A DNA stretch of 64,000 nt. Origin: Bradyrhizobium sp. NDS-1. GTDB lineage: Bacteria; Pseudomonadota; Alphaproteobacteria; Rhizobiales; Xanthobacteraceae. This document shows, one piece after another, positions 1-8,570 of the stretch (positions are counted from its first letter, which is position 1; the number at the start of each line of letters is the position of its first letter). The DNA lies in assembly GCF_032918005.1 (NCBI RefSeq), contig NZ_CP136628.1, positions 6,867,501-6,931,500 of the forward strand, given 5' to 3'. Position numbers and translations under genes: made by a program. The notes below the pieces were generated by a model. The model made no database searches. It was not told the origin of the DNA and worked only from the letters and a program-made list of their open reading frames with translations.

Positions 1-2
1 TA

Positions 3-149
3 TTCCGGGATTTCTTTGGCTTCGGTTCGCCGCAGCCACCGCCGCCGCGTCAACTGGCGCCGCCGCCCGGGCCACGCAATCCGAATCTCAATCCCGGGGC
101 TCCACGTCCGCCCGGGAACGTCGGGCGCTCAGCCGAGATGTTCCGGTAA
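3..149 (+). CDS. C-terminal end of a proline-rich protein (partial)
   Basis: Reading frame 3 is open from the window edge to TAA at 147-149 and gives 48 residues. They begin FRDFFGFGSP and are rich in Pro, Gly and Asn. About three quarters of the third codon positions are G or C, which fits coding. The low-complexity Pro-rich tail suggests the end of an exported or envelope protein, but no domain is visible. The following 180 bases (150-330) hold no gene I can support. Confidence 0.4.
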   Translation, partial: FRDFFGFGSPQPPPPRQLAPPPGPRNPNLNPGAPRPPGNVGRSAEMFR

Positions 150-330
150 TTGCCGCCATGTCTGCCGCCGTGTCCTGGACGCGGCGCAGCACTTCTTGGT
201 GATGCGCCGCAGCCGGGACCCAGCTCTCTCACGCCAACTCTCTTGCAAAAGAATGGGCCCCGGCTCTGCGCAGCAGCGCTCTGGCGCTGCGGCGCGTCCG
301 GGGCACGAGTGCGTGCTTGTCGCCCAGCTG

Positions 331-699
331 TTAGTAGCGCCAGCGCGGCGGCGGACGGCGGGCAGGCCGCGACATCAGGAGCGCGAGCGCAAACCCGATG
401 CCGCCGGCCACCAGCAGCGAGCCGAGCGGATTGTCCTGCACCTTCTTCGTCAGTGCCTGTGTTCCGTCGCGGAAAGTCTCGCCGCTGTTCTCATAGGCAT
501 CCTTGGCGTAGCCGGCCGCAGTTTCGCCGGCGTCGCGCACGGCATCCTTGGCTTGGCCGTACAGATTCTGCACCGTACCCGCGGCTTCCCGAGCCTTGCC
601 CGATGCCTGCGTCTTCGCATCGCCTGCCATGTCTCCGATCGCGCCTTCCGCGCGTCCGGCATATTCCTTGGCCGATCCAACAATCCGATCCGTGTCCAT
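331..699 (-). CDS. CsbD-like stress protein with C-terminal membrane anchor
   Basis: 122 residues. Positions 1-55 have the CsbD pattern (DRIVGSAKEYAGRAEGAIGD), an Ala/Gly/Lys-rich helical repeat seen in general-stress proteins. Residues about 92-110 form a hydrophobic stretch rich in Gly and Ala, followed by a basic tail (RPARRPPPRWRY), the layout of DUF883/ElaB-type membrane-anchored proteins. A strong GAGGAGG ribosome site lies just before the ATG. An EcfG-type promoter (GGAAC-N17-GTT) lies 30-54 bases upstream. The family has no known enzymatic role; stress induction is inferred from the promoter and the family. Confidence 0.85.
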   Translation of the reverse strand: MDTDRIVGSAKEYAGRAEGAIGDMAGDAKTQASGKAREAAGTVQNLYGQAKDAVRDAGETAAGYAKDAYENSGETFRDGTQALTKKVQDNPLGSLLVAGGIGFALALLMSRPARRPPPRWRY

Positions 700-728
700 G
701 ATGATCCTCCTCGGGGGTCAGCCGAAGT

Positions 729-753
729 AACCGATCAGGCGCGGCACAGTTCC
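729..753 (-). promoter_or_regulatory. EcfG-type stress promoter of the CsbD gene
   Basis: On the minus strand GGAAC (753-749), 17 bases, then GTT (731-729). This fits the general-stress sigma factor EcfG consensus GGAAC-N16/17-GTT of Rhizobiales. A start of transcription near 722 would leave a leader of about 23 bases containing the GAGGAGG ribosome site. Confidence 0.65.
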
Positions 754-782
754 AAGTCGCGACGAAAGTGTAGCTCGCTCGA

Positions 783-1520
783 CTACAAGATCAGCCCGCC
801 GTCGACGACCAGCGTCTGGCCGATGATGTAGGACGACAGCGGCGAGGCCAGGAACAGCGCGGCGCCCGCCATGTCGGCCGGCGTGCCTAATCGCCGCAGC
901 GGAATACGCGCAAGCGCGCCTTCGAGCCGCTTCGGATTGTCAGTCGTCACCTTCGTCATCTTGGTGTCGACGAGCCCGGGCGCGATGCCGTTGACGCGGA
1001 TGCCGTCCTCGGCCCAGGCCTCGCCCAGCGTCCGCGTCAATCCGACAGCGCCGGTCTTCGAGGCGTTATAGGCGGGATTGCCCATGGTGGAATGATAGGC
1101 CGCGGTCGAGGACACCATGATCAGCGAGCCCTTCGCATCCCGCAACATGGAATGAAACCGCGTCGCGCAGGCCATCAGACTCATGAGATTGACCTCGACC
1201 ACCTTGCGGAAGCCGCTCATCTCGAACTCGCCGCGGCGATAGAGCACCGCGCCTTGCGCGAGCACGAGCACGTCGAGCCTGTCGAAGGACGGCTTGAACG
1301 CCTCGATCGCACTGGGGTTACCGACATCGAGCTGCGCATAAGAGAGGCCCGTGAGATCAGAGCCTTCCTCGATCGAATAGTCCTTCGGTTGTGCCCGCGT
1401 GCCGCAAACCGCGACAAGCGCGCCCCTCGTGCGAAAAGCCTGCGCGATGCCGTTGCCGATCCCGCTCGAACCGCCGACGACCAGCACCTGCCTGCCTGAG
1501 AAATCCAGCTCGTTCGCCAT
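783..1520 (-). CDS. SDR-family NAD(P)-dependent oxidoreductase
   Basis: 245-residue classical short-chain dehydrogenase. The nucleotide-binding glycine motif is GGSSGIGNG near residue 17, the catalytic Ser lies in MVSSTAAYH, and the catalytic Tyr/Lys pair is in YNASKTG. A PGLVDTKM segment and a C-terminal VDGGLIL complete the family pattern. The substrate cannot be read from sequence. It is divergent from another SDR gene at 1618, with about 100 bases between them, so the two may share a control region. A cyclopentanol- or 3-oxoacyl-type reductase is possible. Confidence 0.9.
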   Translation of the reverse strand: MANELDFSGRQVLVVGGSSGIGNGIAQAFRTRGALVAVCGTRAQPKDYSIEEGSDLTGLSYAQLDVGNPSAIEAFKPSFDRLDVLVLAQGAVLYRRGEFEMSGFRKVVEVNLMSLMACATRFHSMLRDAKGSLIMVSSTAAYHSTMGNPAYNASKTGAVGLTRTLGEAWAEDGIRVNGIAPGLVDTKMTKVTTDNPKRLEGALARIPLRRLGTPADMAGAALFLASPLSSYIIGQTLVVDGGLIL

Positions 1521-1617
1521 CGCGGCCTCCCTTTATGTCTTGTTTGTTTGACCTGTCTGCGGATCGATGCCAGCCTTGTCAATCATAACAAGAACAAGCA
1601 GGCCGCGAGGAAACAGC

Positions 1618-2397
1618 ATGCCCGATTTCAAGCAGCTCAGCCGGTCCGTCAAGGGCTTGACCGTTCTCGTCACCGGCGCGGCCAGCGGCATGGGGCGCGC
1701 TACCGCGCGCGTGTTCGCCGCGGAAGGCGCCAACGTCGCCGTCACCGACTTCGATGCGCATGGCGCGCAGGCTGTGGCCGGGGAGATTGCCGCGAGCGGC
1801 GGCGCAGGAAGGGCGTGGAAGCTCGATGTTGCCGCTGGTGACGAGATCAAGCGCGTGGTCGGCGAGGCCGCCGCGCATTTCGGCGGGCTCGACATCGTCG
1901 TCAACAATGCCGGCATCTCCGTGCGGGTTGCGATCGACGACGAAGGCTATGAGGACGCCTGGGCCAAGGGGATCGCGGTGATGCTGACGGCGCATCCGCG
2001 CATCATCCGCGCTGCGCTGCCCTATTTACGCAAATCGAACAGTCCGCGGATCGTCAACATTGCCTCGACCGAGGCGCTCGGCGCGACCGCATTGCACAGC
2101 CCTTATTCGGCAGCGAAGGGCGGCGTTGCGAGCCTCACCCGCTCGCTCGCCGTCGAGCTCGGTCGCGAGGGCATCACCGTCAACTGCATCTGTCCGGGCC
2201 CGATCCGCACGGCGATCACCGACCGCATCTCGGAGGAGCACAAGACCATCTACGCCAAGCGCCGCACCGCACTCGGCCGCTACGGCGATCCCGAGGAGGT
2301 CGCGCATATGACGCTGAGCCTGTGCCTGCCGGCCGCGTCCTTCCTCACCGGCGCGGTGATCCCGGTCGACGGCGGGCTGATGGCGCGGAACGCGTGA
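1618..2397 (+). CDS. SDR-family NAD(P)-dependent oxidoreductase
   Basis: 259 residues from the ATG at 1618, chosen because GAGGAAAC lies just ahead of it; the frame is open further upstream to 1567. The Rossmann motif is TGAASGMGRATA, NNAGIS follows strand 4, the catalytic Ser is in IASTEA, and the Tyr/Lys pair is in YSAAKGG. It ends with the VDGGLM pattern of quinone or 3-ketoacyl reductase-like SDRs. It is about 100 bases ahead of the dioxygenase gene at 2495 and may be co-transcribed with it, which would suggest a shared small-molecule degradation role. That link is inference. Confidence 0.88.
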   Translation: MPDFKQLSRSVKGLTVLVTGAASGMGRATARVFAAEGANVAVTDFDAHGAQAVAGEIAASGGAGRAWKLDVAAGDEIKRVVGEAAAHFGGLDIVVNNAGISVRVAIDDEGYEDAWAKGIAVMLTAHPRIIRAALPYLRKSNSPRIVNIASTEALGATALHSPYSAAKGGVASLTRSLAVELGREGITVNCICPGPIRTAITDRISEEHKTIYAKRRTALGRYGDPEEVAHMTLSLCLPAASFLTGAVIPVDGGLMARNA

Positions 2398-2494
2398 GTG
2401 CCATGCGTGCTGCGCGTTGACATCGCCGGACGCGCGAGTCATTTTTTCCGTAAACAGAGCGGAGAAACCGCTCGCAGATGCGGGAGAGAACGCC

Positions 2495-3382
2495 ATGACG
2501 ATCGCCATCCGGCAGCTTCAGAAGCATTTCGTCGGCGAGGTGTCCGGCCTCGATTTGCGCAAGCCGCTCACGGCAGATGAGGCGCGCGAGATCGAGGCCG
2601 CCATGGACAAATACGCGGTTCTCGTCTTCCACGACCAGGATATCACCGACGAGCAGCAAATGGCGTTCGCGCTGAATTTCGGCCAGCGCGAGGAAGCGCG
2701 CGGCGGCAACATCACCAAGGCGGATGAATACCGCCTCACCTCGGGCCTGAACGACGTCTCCAACCTTGGCAAGGACGGAAAGCCGCTGCCGAAAGACAGT
2801 CGCGCCAATCTGTTCAACCTCGGCAATTGCCTGTGGCACTCCGACAGCTCGTTCCGTCCCATCCCTGCAAAATTCTCGCTGCTGTCGGCGCGCGTGGTGA
2901 ACCCGAAGGGCGGCAACACCGAATTCGCCGACATGCGCGCGGCCTACGACGCGCTCGACGACGACATCAAGGCGGAGATCGAGGATCTCGTCTGCGAACA
3001 CTCGCTGATGTATTCGCGCGGATCGCTCGGCTTCACCGAATATACCGACGAAGAGAAGGAGATGTTCAAGCCCGTGCTGCAACGGCTGGTGCGCACGCAC
3101 CCCGTGCATCGGCGCAAGTCGCTGTACCTCTCATCGCATGCCGGCAAGATCGTCGGCATGAGCGTGCCGGAAGGCCGGCTGCTGCTGCGCGATCTCAACG
3201 AGCACGCGACGCAAGGAGAGTTCGTCTATGTGCACAAATGGAAGCTGCACGACCTCGTGATGTGGGACAACCGCCAGACCATGCACCGCGTCCGCCGCTA
3301 CGACCAGTCGCAACCCCGCGACATGCGCCGCGCGACGGTGGCGGGCACGGAGCCGACGGTGCAGCAGCAGGCGGCGGAGTAG
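2495..3382 (+). CDS. TfdA/TauD-family Fe(II)/2-oxoglutarate dioxygenase
   Basis: 295 residues from the ATG at 2495, preceded by GGGAGAG; the frame is also open upstream. The iron triad is visible: H115-x-D117 in LWHSDSSF, and H264 in the DNRQTMHR segment. An Arg for 2-oxoglutarate lies in the DMRRATV segment (about 275-279). The MWDNR..MHR and WHSDSSFRP segments look more like TfdA-type (2,4-D or aryloxyalkanoate) dioxygenases than taurine dioxygenase. Bradyrhizobia are known to carry TfdA-alpha homologues. The true substrate is unknown; an alkylsulfonate or a phenoxy acid are both possible. Confidence 0.87.
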   Translation: MTIAIRQLQKHFVGEVSGLDLRKPLTADEAREIEAAMDKYAVLVFHDQDITDEQQMAFALNFGQREEARGGNITKADEYRLTSGLNDVSNLGKDGKPLPKDSRANLFNLGNCLWHSDSSFRPIPAKFSLLSARVVNPKGGNTEFADMRAAYDALDDDIKAEIEDLVCEHSLMYSRGSLGFTEYTDEEKEMFKPVLQRLVRTHPVHRRKSLYLSSHAGKIVGMSVPEGRLLLRDLNEHATQGEFVYVHKWKLHDLVMWDNRQTMHRVRRYDQSQPRDMRRATVAGTEPTVQQQAAE

Positions 3383-3411
3383 GCGCGGCACAGCCCCGCT
3401 CGGCAAATGGT

Positions 3412-3440
3412 GTCGTCGCCAGGTCAAGCCGGGCGACGAC
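3412..3440. repeat. REP-like hairpin between convergent genes
   Basis: GTCGTCGCC at 3412-3420 pairs with GGCGACGAC at 3432-3440 across an 11-base loop. It sits between the convergent dioxygenase and yqgE genes. The motif resembles a family of short palindromic intergenic repeats common in bradyrhizobia, and could also serve as a two-way transcription end, although there is no T run. Confidence 0.5.
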
Positions 3441-3475
3441 AGCGGTGGGCGGGGCAGATACAGCGGAGCCTAACG

Positions 3476-4120
3476 CTACGCGTGCCCGGCCTCGTTCGAG
3501 AGCATGCCGGGATCGATACCGATCTTGCGGAGCGCGCGGGAATATTTGTCGTCGACGTCGTCGCCGAAAATCAAATCCGCGTCTGCATCGCAATGCAGCC
3601 AGCCGTTGCTCTGGATCTCGGTCTCGAGCTGGCCCGGCGCCCAGCCGGCATAGCCGAGCGCGAGAATGGCGTGCTTGGGGCCGGAGCCGTTGGCGATGGC
3701 GCGCAGGATGTCGACGGTCGCCGTGAGGCAGACGCCGTCATCGATCCGCAACGTCGCGTTTTCGATGTAGAAATCGCTGGAATGCAGCACGAAGCCGCGG
3801 CCGGTATCGACCGGGCCGCCACGCAGCACCTTCATGCTTTCGGCATTCTCCGGCAGCTTGATGTGCTCGCCCTTCCTGATGATGCCAAGCTGCTGCAAGA
3901 GCTCGGGGAAGTCGATGCTGCCGGCCGGGTGGTTCACGATGATGCCCATCGCTCCCTCCGCCGAATGGGCGCAGAGATAGATCACCGAACGCTCGAAGCG
4001 GGAATCGCCCATCACGGGCATCGCGATCAGCAGCCGGCCGTCCAGATAACCGGCCGAATTGGGAAGAGCGGGGCTTGCGCTGCGGGTGCTTTCGCCCGTC
4101 CTCTTGCCTGTGGGAGCCAT
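3476..4120 (-). CDS. YqgE/AlgH family protein (UPF0301)
   Basis: 214 residues, full length for the family. Hallmarks are the [19 protein letters not shown] segment near residue 30, GIIVNHPAG near residue 75, [16 protein letters not shown], and [16 protein letters not shown] near the end. The protein has no signal peptide and its biochemical role is not settled; early links to alginate regulation (AlgH) are indirect. It is convergent with the dioxygenase gene and divergent from the DsbD-domain gene. Confidence 0.93.
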   Translation of the reverse strand: MAPTGKRTGESTRSASPALPNSAGYLDGRLLIAMPVMGDSRFERSVIYLCAHSAEGAMGIIVNHPAGSIDFPELLQQLGIIRKGEHIKLPENAESMKVLRGGPVDTGRGFVLHSSDFYIENATLRIDDGVCLTATVDILRAIANGSGPKHAILALGYAGWAPGQLETEIQSNGWLHCDADADLIFGDDVDDKYSRALRKIGIDPGMLSNEAGHA

Positions 4121-4261
4121 CGGTGAAGCACTCCGGTTTCAATTCCTATCCTGATGTCGGACCTGGCCGCTGTCAAATCAAGGCTTGCAGAGGCTCGATT
4201 CAAGTGCACCATCACAAGCAATTCAATGGTTTGCCTAGGTTCGACCCTGTAAAGACGTGCC

Positions 4262-5101
4262 ATGCTCACAAGAGTTCCCCTGCGTGCGGCGATTGGCGTC
4301 GCGACCGCCCTGCTTGCGTCGTCGCTGGCCATCGTAGCCCGCGCCGATGACGCTTCGCCGTGGCAGCGCGACGGACATTCCGCGGTGCGGCTATTGGCGG
4401 GATCGCGCAGCGGCGCTGTCCTGCTCGGCGGTATCGCCTTCCAGCTTCAGCAGGGGTGGAAGACCTATTGGCGCACCCCCGGGGATTCCGGTGTGCCGCC
4501 ACGATTCGACTTCTCGAAGTCGGACAATGTCGAGGCGGTGACGGTGATGTGGCCGGCGCCGCTGAAATTCGCCGATGGCGCGGGCGGCCATTCGATCGGC
4601 TATCACAACCAGATCGTGCTACCCTTGCGGATCGTCCCCAAGGCGGCCGACAAGCCGGTGACATTGCGTGCCGAGATCAACTACGCGGTATGCGAGAAGC
4701 TATGCATTCCGGTCGAGGCAAGCGTCGAACTCGGCTTCAACAGCGTCGCCTCGACCGAGGATGCCAATTTGCGTGCCGCGCTCGACACAGTGCCCAAGCC
4801 CGCCAATATCGGCGATCCCAATCCGCTCACCATCCGCGACGTCAAGCGCGATGGACCCAAGAACGTGGTGGTCGACGTGGTGACGCCGGACAGCCGCAAC
4901 GTCAATTTGTTCGTGGAAGGGCCGACGCCCGATTGGGCGTTGCCGATCCCGGCCCCGGTGCAGCATAGCCCGCCCGGGGTGATGCGATTTTCCTTCGAGC
5001 TCGACGGCCTGCCGCCGGGCGCCAAGCCCGAGGGAGCAGCGCTGAAATTCACGCTGGTCGGGCCGGAGAAGTCTTACGAGTTCAATACGAATTTGGAGTG
5101 A
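4262..5101 (+). CDS. Free-standing DsbD N-terminal domain protein, periplasmic
   Basis: 279 residues with an N-terminal signal peptide (hydrophobic core about 8-27, ending ARA). The mature part matches the DsbD alpha/ScsB-like immunoglobulin fold (GVPPRFDFSKS, AEINYAVCEKLCIP). The redox cysteine pair is C144 and C148, which in DsbD passes electrons to periplasmic thioredoxin-like partners. No membrane (beta) or thioredoxin (gamma) domain follows, so a separate CcdA- or DsbD-type membrane partner would have to reduce it. No such gene is next door. Confidence 0.85.
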   Translation: MLTRVPLRAAIGVATALLASSLAIVARADDASPWQRDGHSAVRLLAGSRSGAVLLGGIAFQLQQGWKTYWRTPGDSGVPPRFDFSKSDNVEAVTVMWPAPLKFADGAGGHSIGYHNQIVLPLRIVPKAADKPVTLRAEINYAVCEKLCIPVEASVELGFNSVASTEDANLRAALDTVPKPANIGDPNPLTIRDVKRDGPKNVVVDVVTPDSRNVNLFVEGPTPDWALPIPAPVQHSPPGVMRFSFELDGLPPGAKPEGAALKFTLVGPEKSYEFNTNLE

Positions 5102-5268
5102 GCAATAGTCGCGGCCTGGTTGCGCGGGCGCGACCGGATCACGATCGGACTGCACCGCCAATCCAATCACCGTGCCGGGATGGGACGCCCACCCAACCCA
5201 ATCTTAACGAATGGTTGCTAATCCCTCACCTGCCACAGCATGCCTAGCGACCTGAGGGACCGTTCGAA

Positions 5269-6636
5269 TTGGCCGTGATGGATGCAGAACCCGCAACGAC
5301 TGGACCGGCCGGGCCGATCGCACGGCTGCGGGCCAAGCTGACGGGCGGCCCGAGCGAAGCATCGCTGACGCGGCGGCTTGCCGGCACCATCTTCATCATC
5401 CGCGTGATCAGCGCCGGGCTCGCCTATGTCTCGCAGGTGCTGCTCGCCCGCTGGATGGGCACCTCCGATTACGGCGTCTATGTCTATGTCTGGACCTGGG
5501 TGCTGCTGCTCGGCAGCATGATGGATTTCGGCATCTCCGCCTCGGCGCAGAAAATCATTCCCGAGTATCGCAGCAGCGGCGAGCAGGCGTTGCTGCGCGG
5601 CTTTCTCTCCGGCAGCCGCTGGCTGACCTTTGCCGTCTCCACGCTGGTCTCGCTCGCCCTTGCCGGCACCGTCAGGCTGCTGTCGCCCTGGATCGACCCG
5701 GCCGAAATACTGCCGCTCTATATCGGCTGCATGACGCTGCCGGCCTTCGTCGTTGCCAACACCCAGGACGGCATCGCGCGCTCGCATGACTGGATGCAGC
5801 TCGGCCTGATGCCGCAATTCATCATCCGCCAGGCGCTGATCATCGGCATCACGGGCGCCGCCTTCCTGCTCGGCTACCATCTCGGCGCAGTCGCCGCGAT
5901 GGCCGCGAGCGCCGGCGCGGTGTGGATCGCGATGACGGGGCAGATGGTGGTGCTGAACCGCAAGCTCGCCGACCACATCGAGCCCGGCCCCAAGACCTAC
6001 GACATCGGCGGCTGGCTCGCCGTCTCGCTGCCGATCCTGCTGGTCGAGAGCTTCTACCTGCTGCTGTCCTACACCGACGTGCTGGTGCTGCAGCAATTTC
6101 GCCCCTCCGAAGAGGTCGGCGTCTATTTCGCTGTCGTGAAGACGCTGGCGCTGGTCTCCTTCATCCACTACGCGATGTCCGCGACGACGGCGCATCGCTT
6201 CGCCGAATACAACGCAAGCGGCGACAAGACACGGCTATCGGCCTATGTCGCGCATGCGATCAGCTGGACGTTCTGGCCGTCGCTGGCGGCGACGATCGTG
6301 CTGCTCGCGCTCGGCAAGCCGTTGCTCTGGCTGTTCGGGCCGCAATTCACGATCGGCTACGACATCATGTTCGTCGCCGCGATTGGCCTGGTGGTGCGCT
6401 CTGCGATCGGGCCGGTCGAGCGGCTGCTCAACATGCTCGGTCAGCAGAAGATCTGCGCGCTCGCTTATGCGCTGGCCTTCGTGATGAACCTCGTGCTCTG
6501 CATCGCGCTGGTGCCGCGCTACGGCGGCCACGGAGCCGCGGCCGCAACCTCGATCTCCCTCACATTCGAGACCGTCCTCTTGTTCTGGATCGTACGGCAA
6601 CGGCTCGGACTGCACGTGCTGGCGTTCGGCAAATAG
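5269..6636 (+). CDS. Polysaccharide/lipopolysaccharide flippase (MATE/MOP superfamily)
   Basis: 455 residues, with about 12 to 14 hydrophobic helices after a short soluble N-terminus (GTIFIIRVISAGLAYVSQVL onwards). The pattern is that of Wzx-like oligosaccharide flippases, which move lipid-linked sugars across the inner membrane. TTG at 5269 is chosen because GAGGGA (5254-5259) stands nine bases ahead; ATG at 5278 is the alternative. No glycosyltransferases lie beside it, so the polysaccharide it serves cannot be named. Confidence 0.87.
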   Translation: MAVMDAEPATTGPAGPIARLRAKLTGGPSEASLTRRLAGTIFIIRVISAGLAYVSQVLLARWMGTSDYGVYVYVWTWVLLLGSMMDFGISASAQKIIPEYRSSGEQALLRGFLSGSRWLTFAVSTLVSLALAGTVRLLSPWIDPAEILPLYIGCMTLPAFVVANTQDGIARSHDWMQLGLMPQFIIRQALIIGITGAAFLLGYHLGAVAAMAASAGAVWIAMTGQMVVLNRKLADHIEPGPKTYDIGGWLAVSLPILLVESFYLLLSYTDVLVLQQFRPSEEVGVYFAVVKTLALVSFIHYAMSATTAHRFAEYNASGDKTRLSAYVAHAISWTFWPSLAATIVLLALGKPLLWLFGPQFTIGYDIMFVAAIGLVVRSAIGPVERLLNMLGQQKICALAYALAFVMNLVLCIALVPRYGGHGAAAATSISLTFETVLLFWIVRQRLGLHVLAFGK

Positions 6637-6834
6637 GCGCCGCGCGCTCGCCGTGCCCGCTGCTTTCCAGGGGAACGGCTTTGTCAGAGCGCCCAAGCAA
6701 ACGAGGCAAACCGCCTCCCCTTATTGAACCTAAAGCAAAATATTTCTTATTCCGCCCAAGCAGTTGCGCATTGGGGGAACTTTATTCTACGCCATATTGC
6801 CCAGCCAACGAGATCAACCTAAGATTCCCCTGAC

Positions 6835-7659
6835 ATGTTCGATCCACTTTACGTCGCCTCCGGCTTCGGCGTCGGCCTGCTTGTCGGGATGACCGGCGTG
6901 GGCGGCGGCTCGTTGATGACGCCGCTCTTGATCCTGCTGTTCGGCGTCCACCCCTCCACAGCGGTCGGAACCGACCTGCTCTATGCCGCAGCCACCAAGA
7001 CCGGCGGCAGCGTGGTGCACGGCTGGTCGCGCAGCGTGCACTGGCCGGCGGTGCTGCGGCTTGCCTGCGGCAGCATTCCGGCGAGCGCGCTGACGCTGCT
7101 GGTGCTGTGGAAGCTCGACCTCAGAAGCGATTCCGAACGGAGCCTGGTCAATCTGGTGCTGTGCTTCGCGCTGCTGCTGACCGCGACCTCACTGATCTTC
7201 CGCAAGTCCATCATGGAGCGTTATCGCGGTCGGCTCGAACGGGTCGACGAGCGCACCACCGCGATTGCGACCGTCGTCACCGGCATTCTGCTCGGCGTGC
7301 TGGTATCGATCTCGTCGGTCGGCGCCGGTGCGGTCGGCGTGACCGTGCTGCTGCTGCTCTACCCTCGCCTGCCCATGGTGACCATCGTCGGCTCCGATAT
7401 CGCCCATGCGGTGCCCCTGACGCTGGTCGCCGGCATCGGACACTGGGCGCTCGGTGACGTGGATTGGGCCCTGATGGGCGTGCTGCTGCTGGGTTCGCTG
7501 CCCGGCATCATCGTCGGCAGCTTCAGCGCCACACGCGTGCCCGAGACGGTGCTGCGCCTGACGCTTGCCAGCGTGCTGTTCGTGGTCGCAGGCAAGATGT
7601 TGTTTGCCGAGCTGAACTTGTCGTCCGCCTTTGTGACGGCGCTGGCCTGGGGACATTGA
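6835..7659 (+). CDS. TSUP-family permease (TauE/SafE-like)
   Basis: 274 residues, about seven or eight membrane helices. It carries the family glycine motifs GMTGVGGGSLMTP near residue 20 and SISSVGAGAVGVT near residue 160, repeated as in the two halves of TauE/SafE proteins. Members export or import sulfite, sulfoacetate or other organosulfonates. The nearby sulfur assimilation block makes a sulfur substrate attractive but does not prove it. The 200 bases upstream include an AT-rich stretch (6720-6800) that may hold its promoter. Confidence 0.87.
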   Translation: MFDPLYVASGFGVGLLVGMTGVGGGSLMTPLLILLFGVHPSTAVGTDLLYAAATKTGGSVVHGWSRSVHWPAVLRLACGSIPASALTLLVLWKLDLRSDSERSLVNLVLCFALLLTATSLIFRKSIMERYRGRLERVDERTTAIATVVTGILLGVLVSISSVGAGAVGVTVLLLLYPRLPMVTIVGSDIAHAVPLTLVAGIGHWALGDVDWALMGVLLLGSLPGIIVGSFSATRVPETVLRLTLASVLFVVAGKMLFAELNLSSAFVTALAWGH

Positions 7660-7684
7660 GCGGGAAACGAACGCCGGAATCGCA

Positions 7685-7768
7685 GGGTAGGCAAAGCGCA
7701 AGCGTGCCCACCCTTTTCCCAATCACGGACAGGTGGTGGGCACGGCGCAAGTGCGCCTTTGCCCACCT
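7685..7768. repeat. Inverted repeat between convergent genes
   Basis: GGGTAGGCAAAGCGCAAGCG-type sequence at 7685-7713 is mirrored by GGTGGGCACGGCGCAAGTGC-type sequence to 7768. Both arms contain GTGGGCA or TGCCCAC ends around a GCGCAAG core. It fills the gap between the TSUP permease and bdhA, which converge. It looks like a dispersed palindromic element rather than a T-tailed terminator. Confidence 0.5.
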
Positions 7769-7781
7769 ATGGCACCGCGCC

Positions 7782-8570
7782 CTACGCCGCGGTCCAGCCG
7801 CCGTCGATCGAGAGGTTGGTGCCGGTGATCTGCGCGGCATCGTCGCCGCACAGGAACAGCGCCAGCGCGGCGACCTGCTCGGAGGTGACGAACTCCTTGG
7901 TCGGCTGCGCATCGAGCAGCACGTCGTTGATGACCTGCTCGCGCGTCAGGTTGCGTGCCTTCATCGTATCGGGGATCTGTTTCTCGACCAGCGGCGTCCA
8001 GACGTAGCCGGGGCTGATGCAGTTGCAGGTGATCTTGTGGGTCGCGACCTCCAGAGCCACGGTCTTGGTGAGACCGGCAATGCCGTGCTTGGCCGAGACA
8101 TAGGCCGACTTGAAGGGCGAGGCGACCAGCGAGTGCGCCGATGCCGTGTTGATGATGCGGCCCCAGCCCTTCTTCTTCATGCCGGGGACGGCTGCGCGGA
8201 TGGCATGGAAGGCCGAGGACAGGTTGATCGCGATGATCTGGTCCCACTTCTCGAGCGGAAACTCCTCGATCGGCGAGACGAACTGGATGCCGGCATTGTT
8301 GACGAGGATATCGACCGAGCCGAAGGTCTTCTCGCCGAGCGCGATCATCCCGGCAATTTCGGCCGGCTTGGTCATGTCGGCAGGCGAATAGATCGCCTTG
8401 ACGCCGAATTCGGACTCGATCTTCGCGCGTTCCTTTTCGATGTCCTCCGCCGAGCCGAAGCCGTTGATGACGACGTTGGCGCCGGCTGCGGCGAAGGCAC
8501 GCGCATAAGCGAGCCCGATGCCGCTGGTGGACCCGGTCACGACGGCGTTCTTGCCTGACAGACTAACCAT
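7782..8570 (-). CDS. bdhA: 3-hydroxybutyrate dehydrogenase
   Basis: 262-residue SDR of the D-beta-hydroxybutyrate dehydrogenase type, which oxidises 3-hydroxybutyrate to acetoacetate with NAD+ during polyhydroxybutyrate breakdown. Visible features are TGSTSGIGLAYARAF at the N-terminus, NNAGIQFVSPIEEFP, INLSSAFH, the catalytic Tyr/Lys in YVSAKHG, and the long CNCISPGYVWTPLVEKQIPD loop that is typical of this enzyme. The start overlaps the end of the patatin gene by eight bases, so the two are likely one transcript. Confidence 0.93.
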   Translation of the reverse strand: MVSLSGKNAVVTGSTSGIGLAYARAFAAAGANVVINGFGSAEDIEKERAKIESEFGVKAIYSPADMTKPAEIAGMIALGEKTFGSVDILVNNAGIQFVSPIEEFPLEKWDQIIAINLSSAFHAIRAAVPGMKKKGWGRIINTASAHSLVASPFKSAYVSAKHGIAGLTKTVALEVATHKITCNCISPGYVWTPLVEKQIPDTMKARNLTREQVINDVLLDAQPTKEFVTSEQVAALALFLCGDDAAQITGTNLSIDGGWTAA

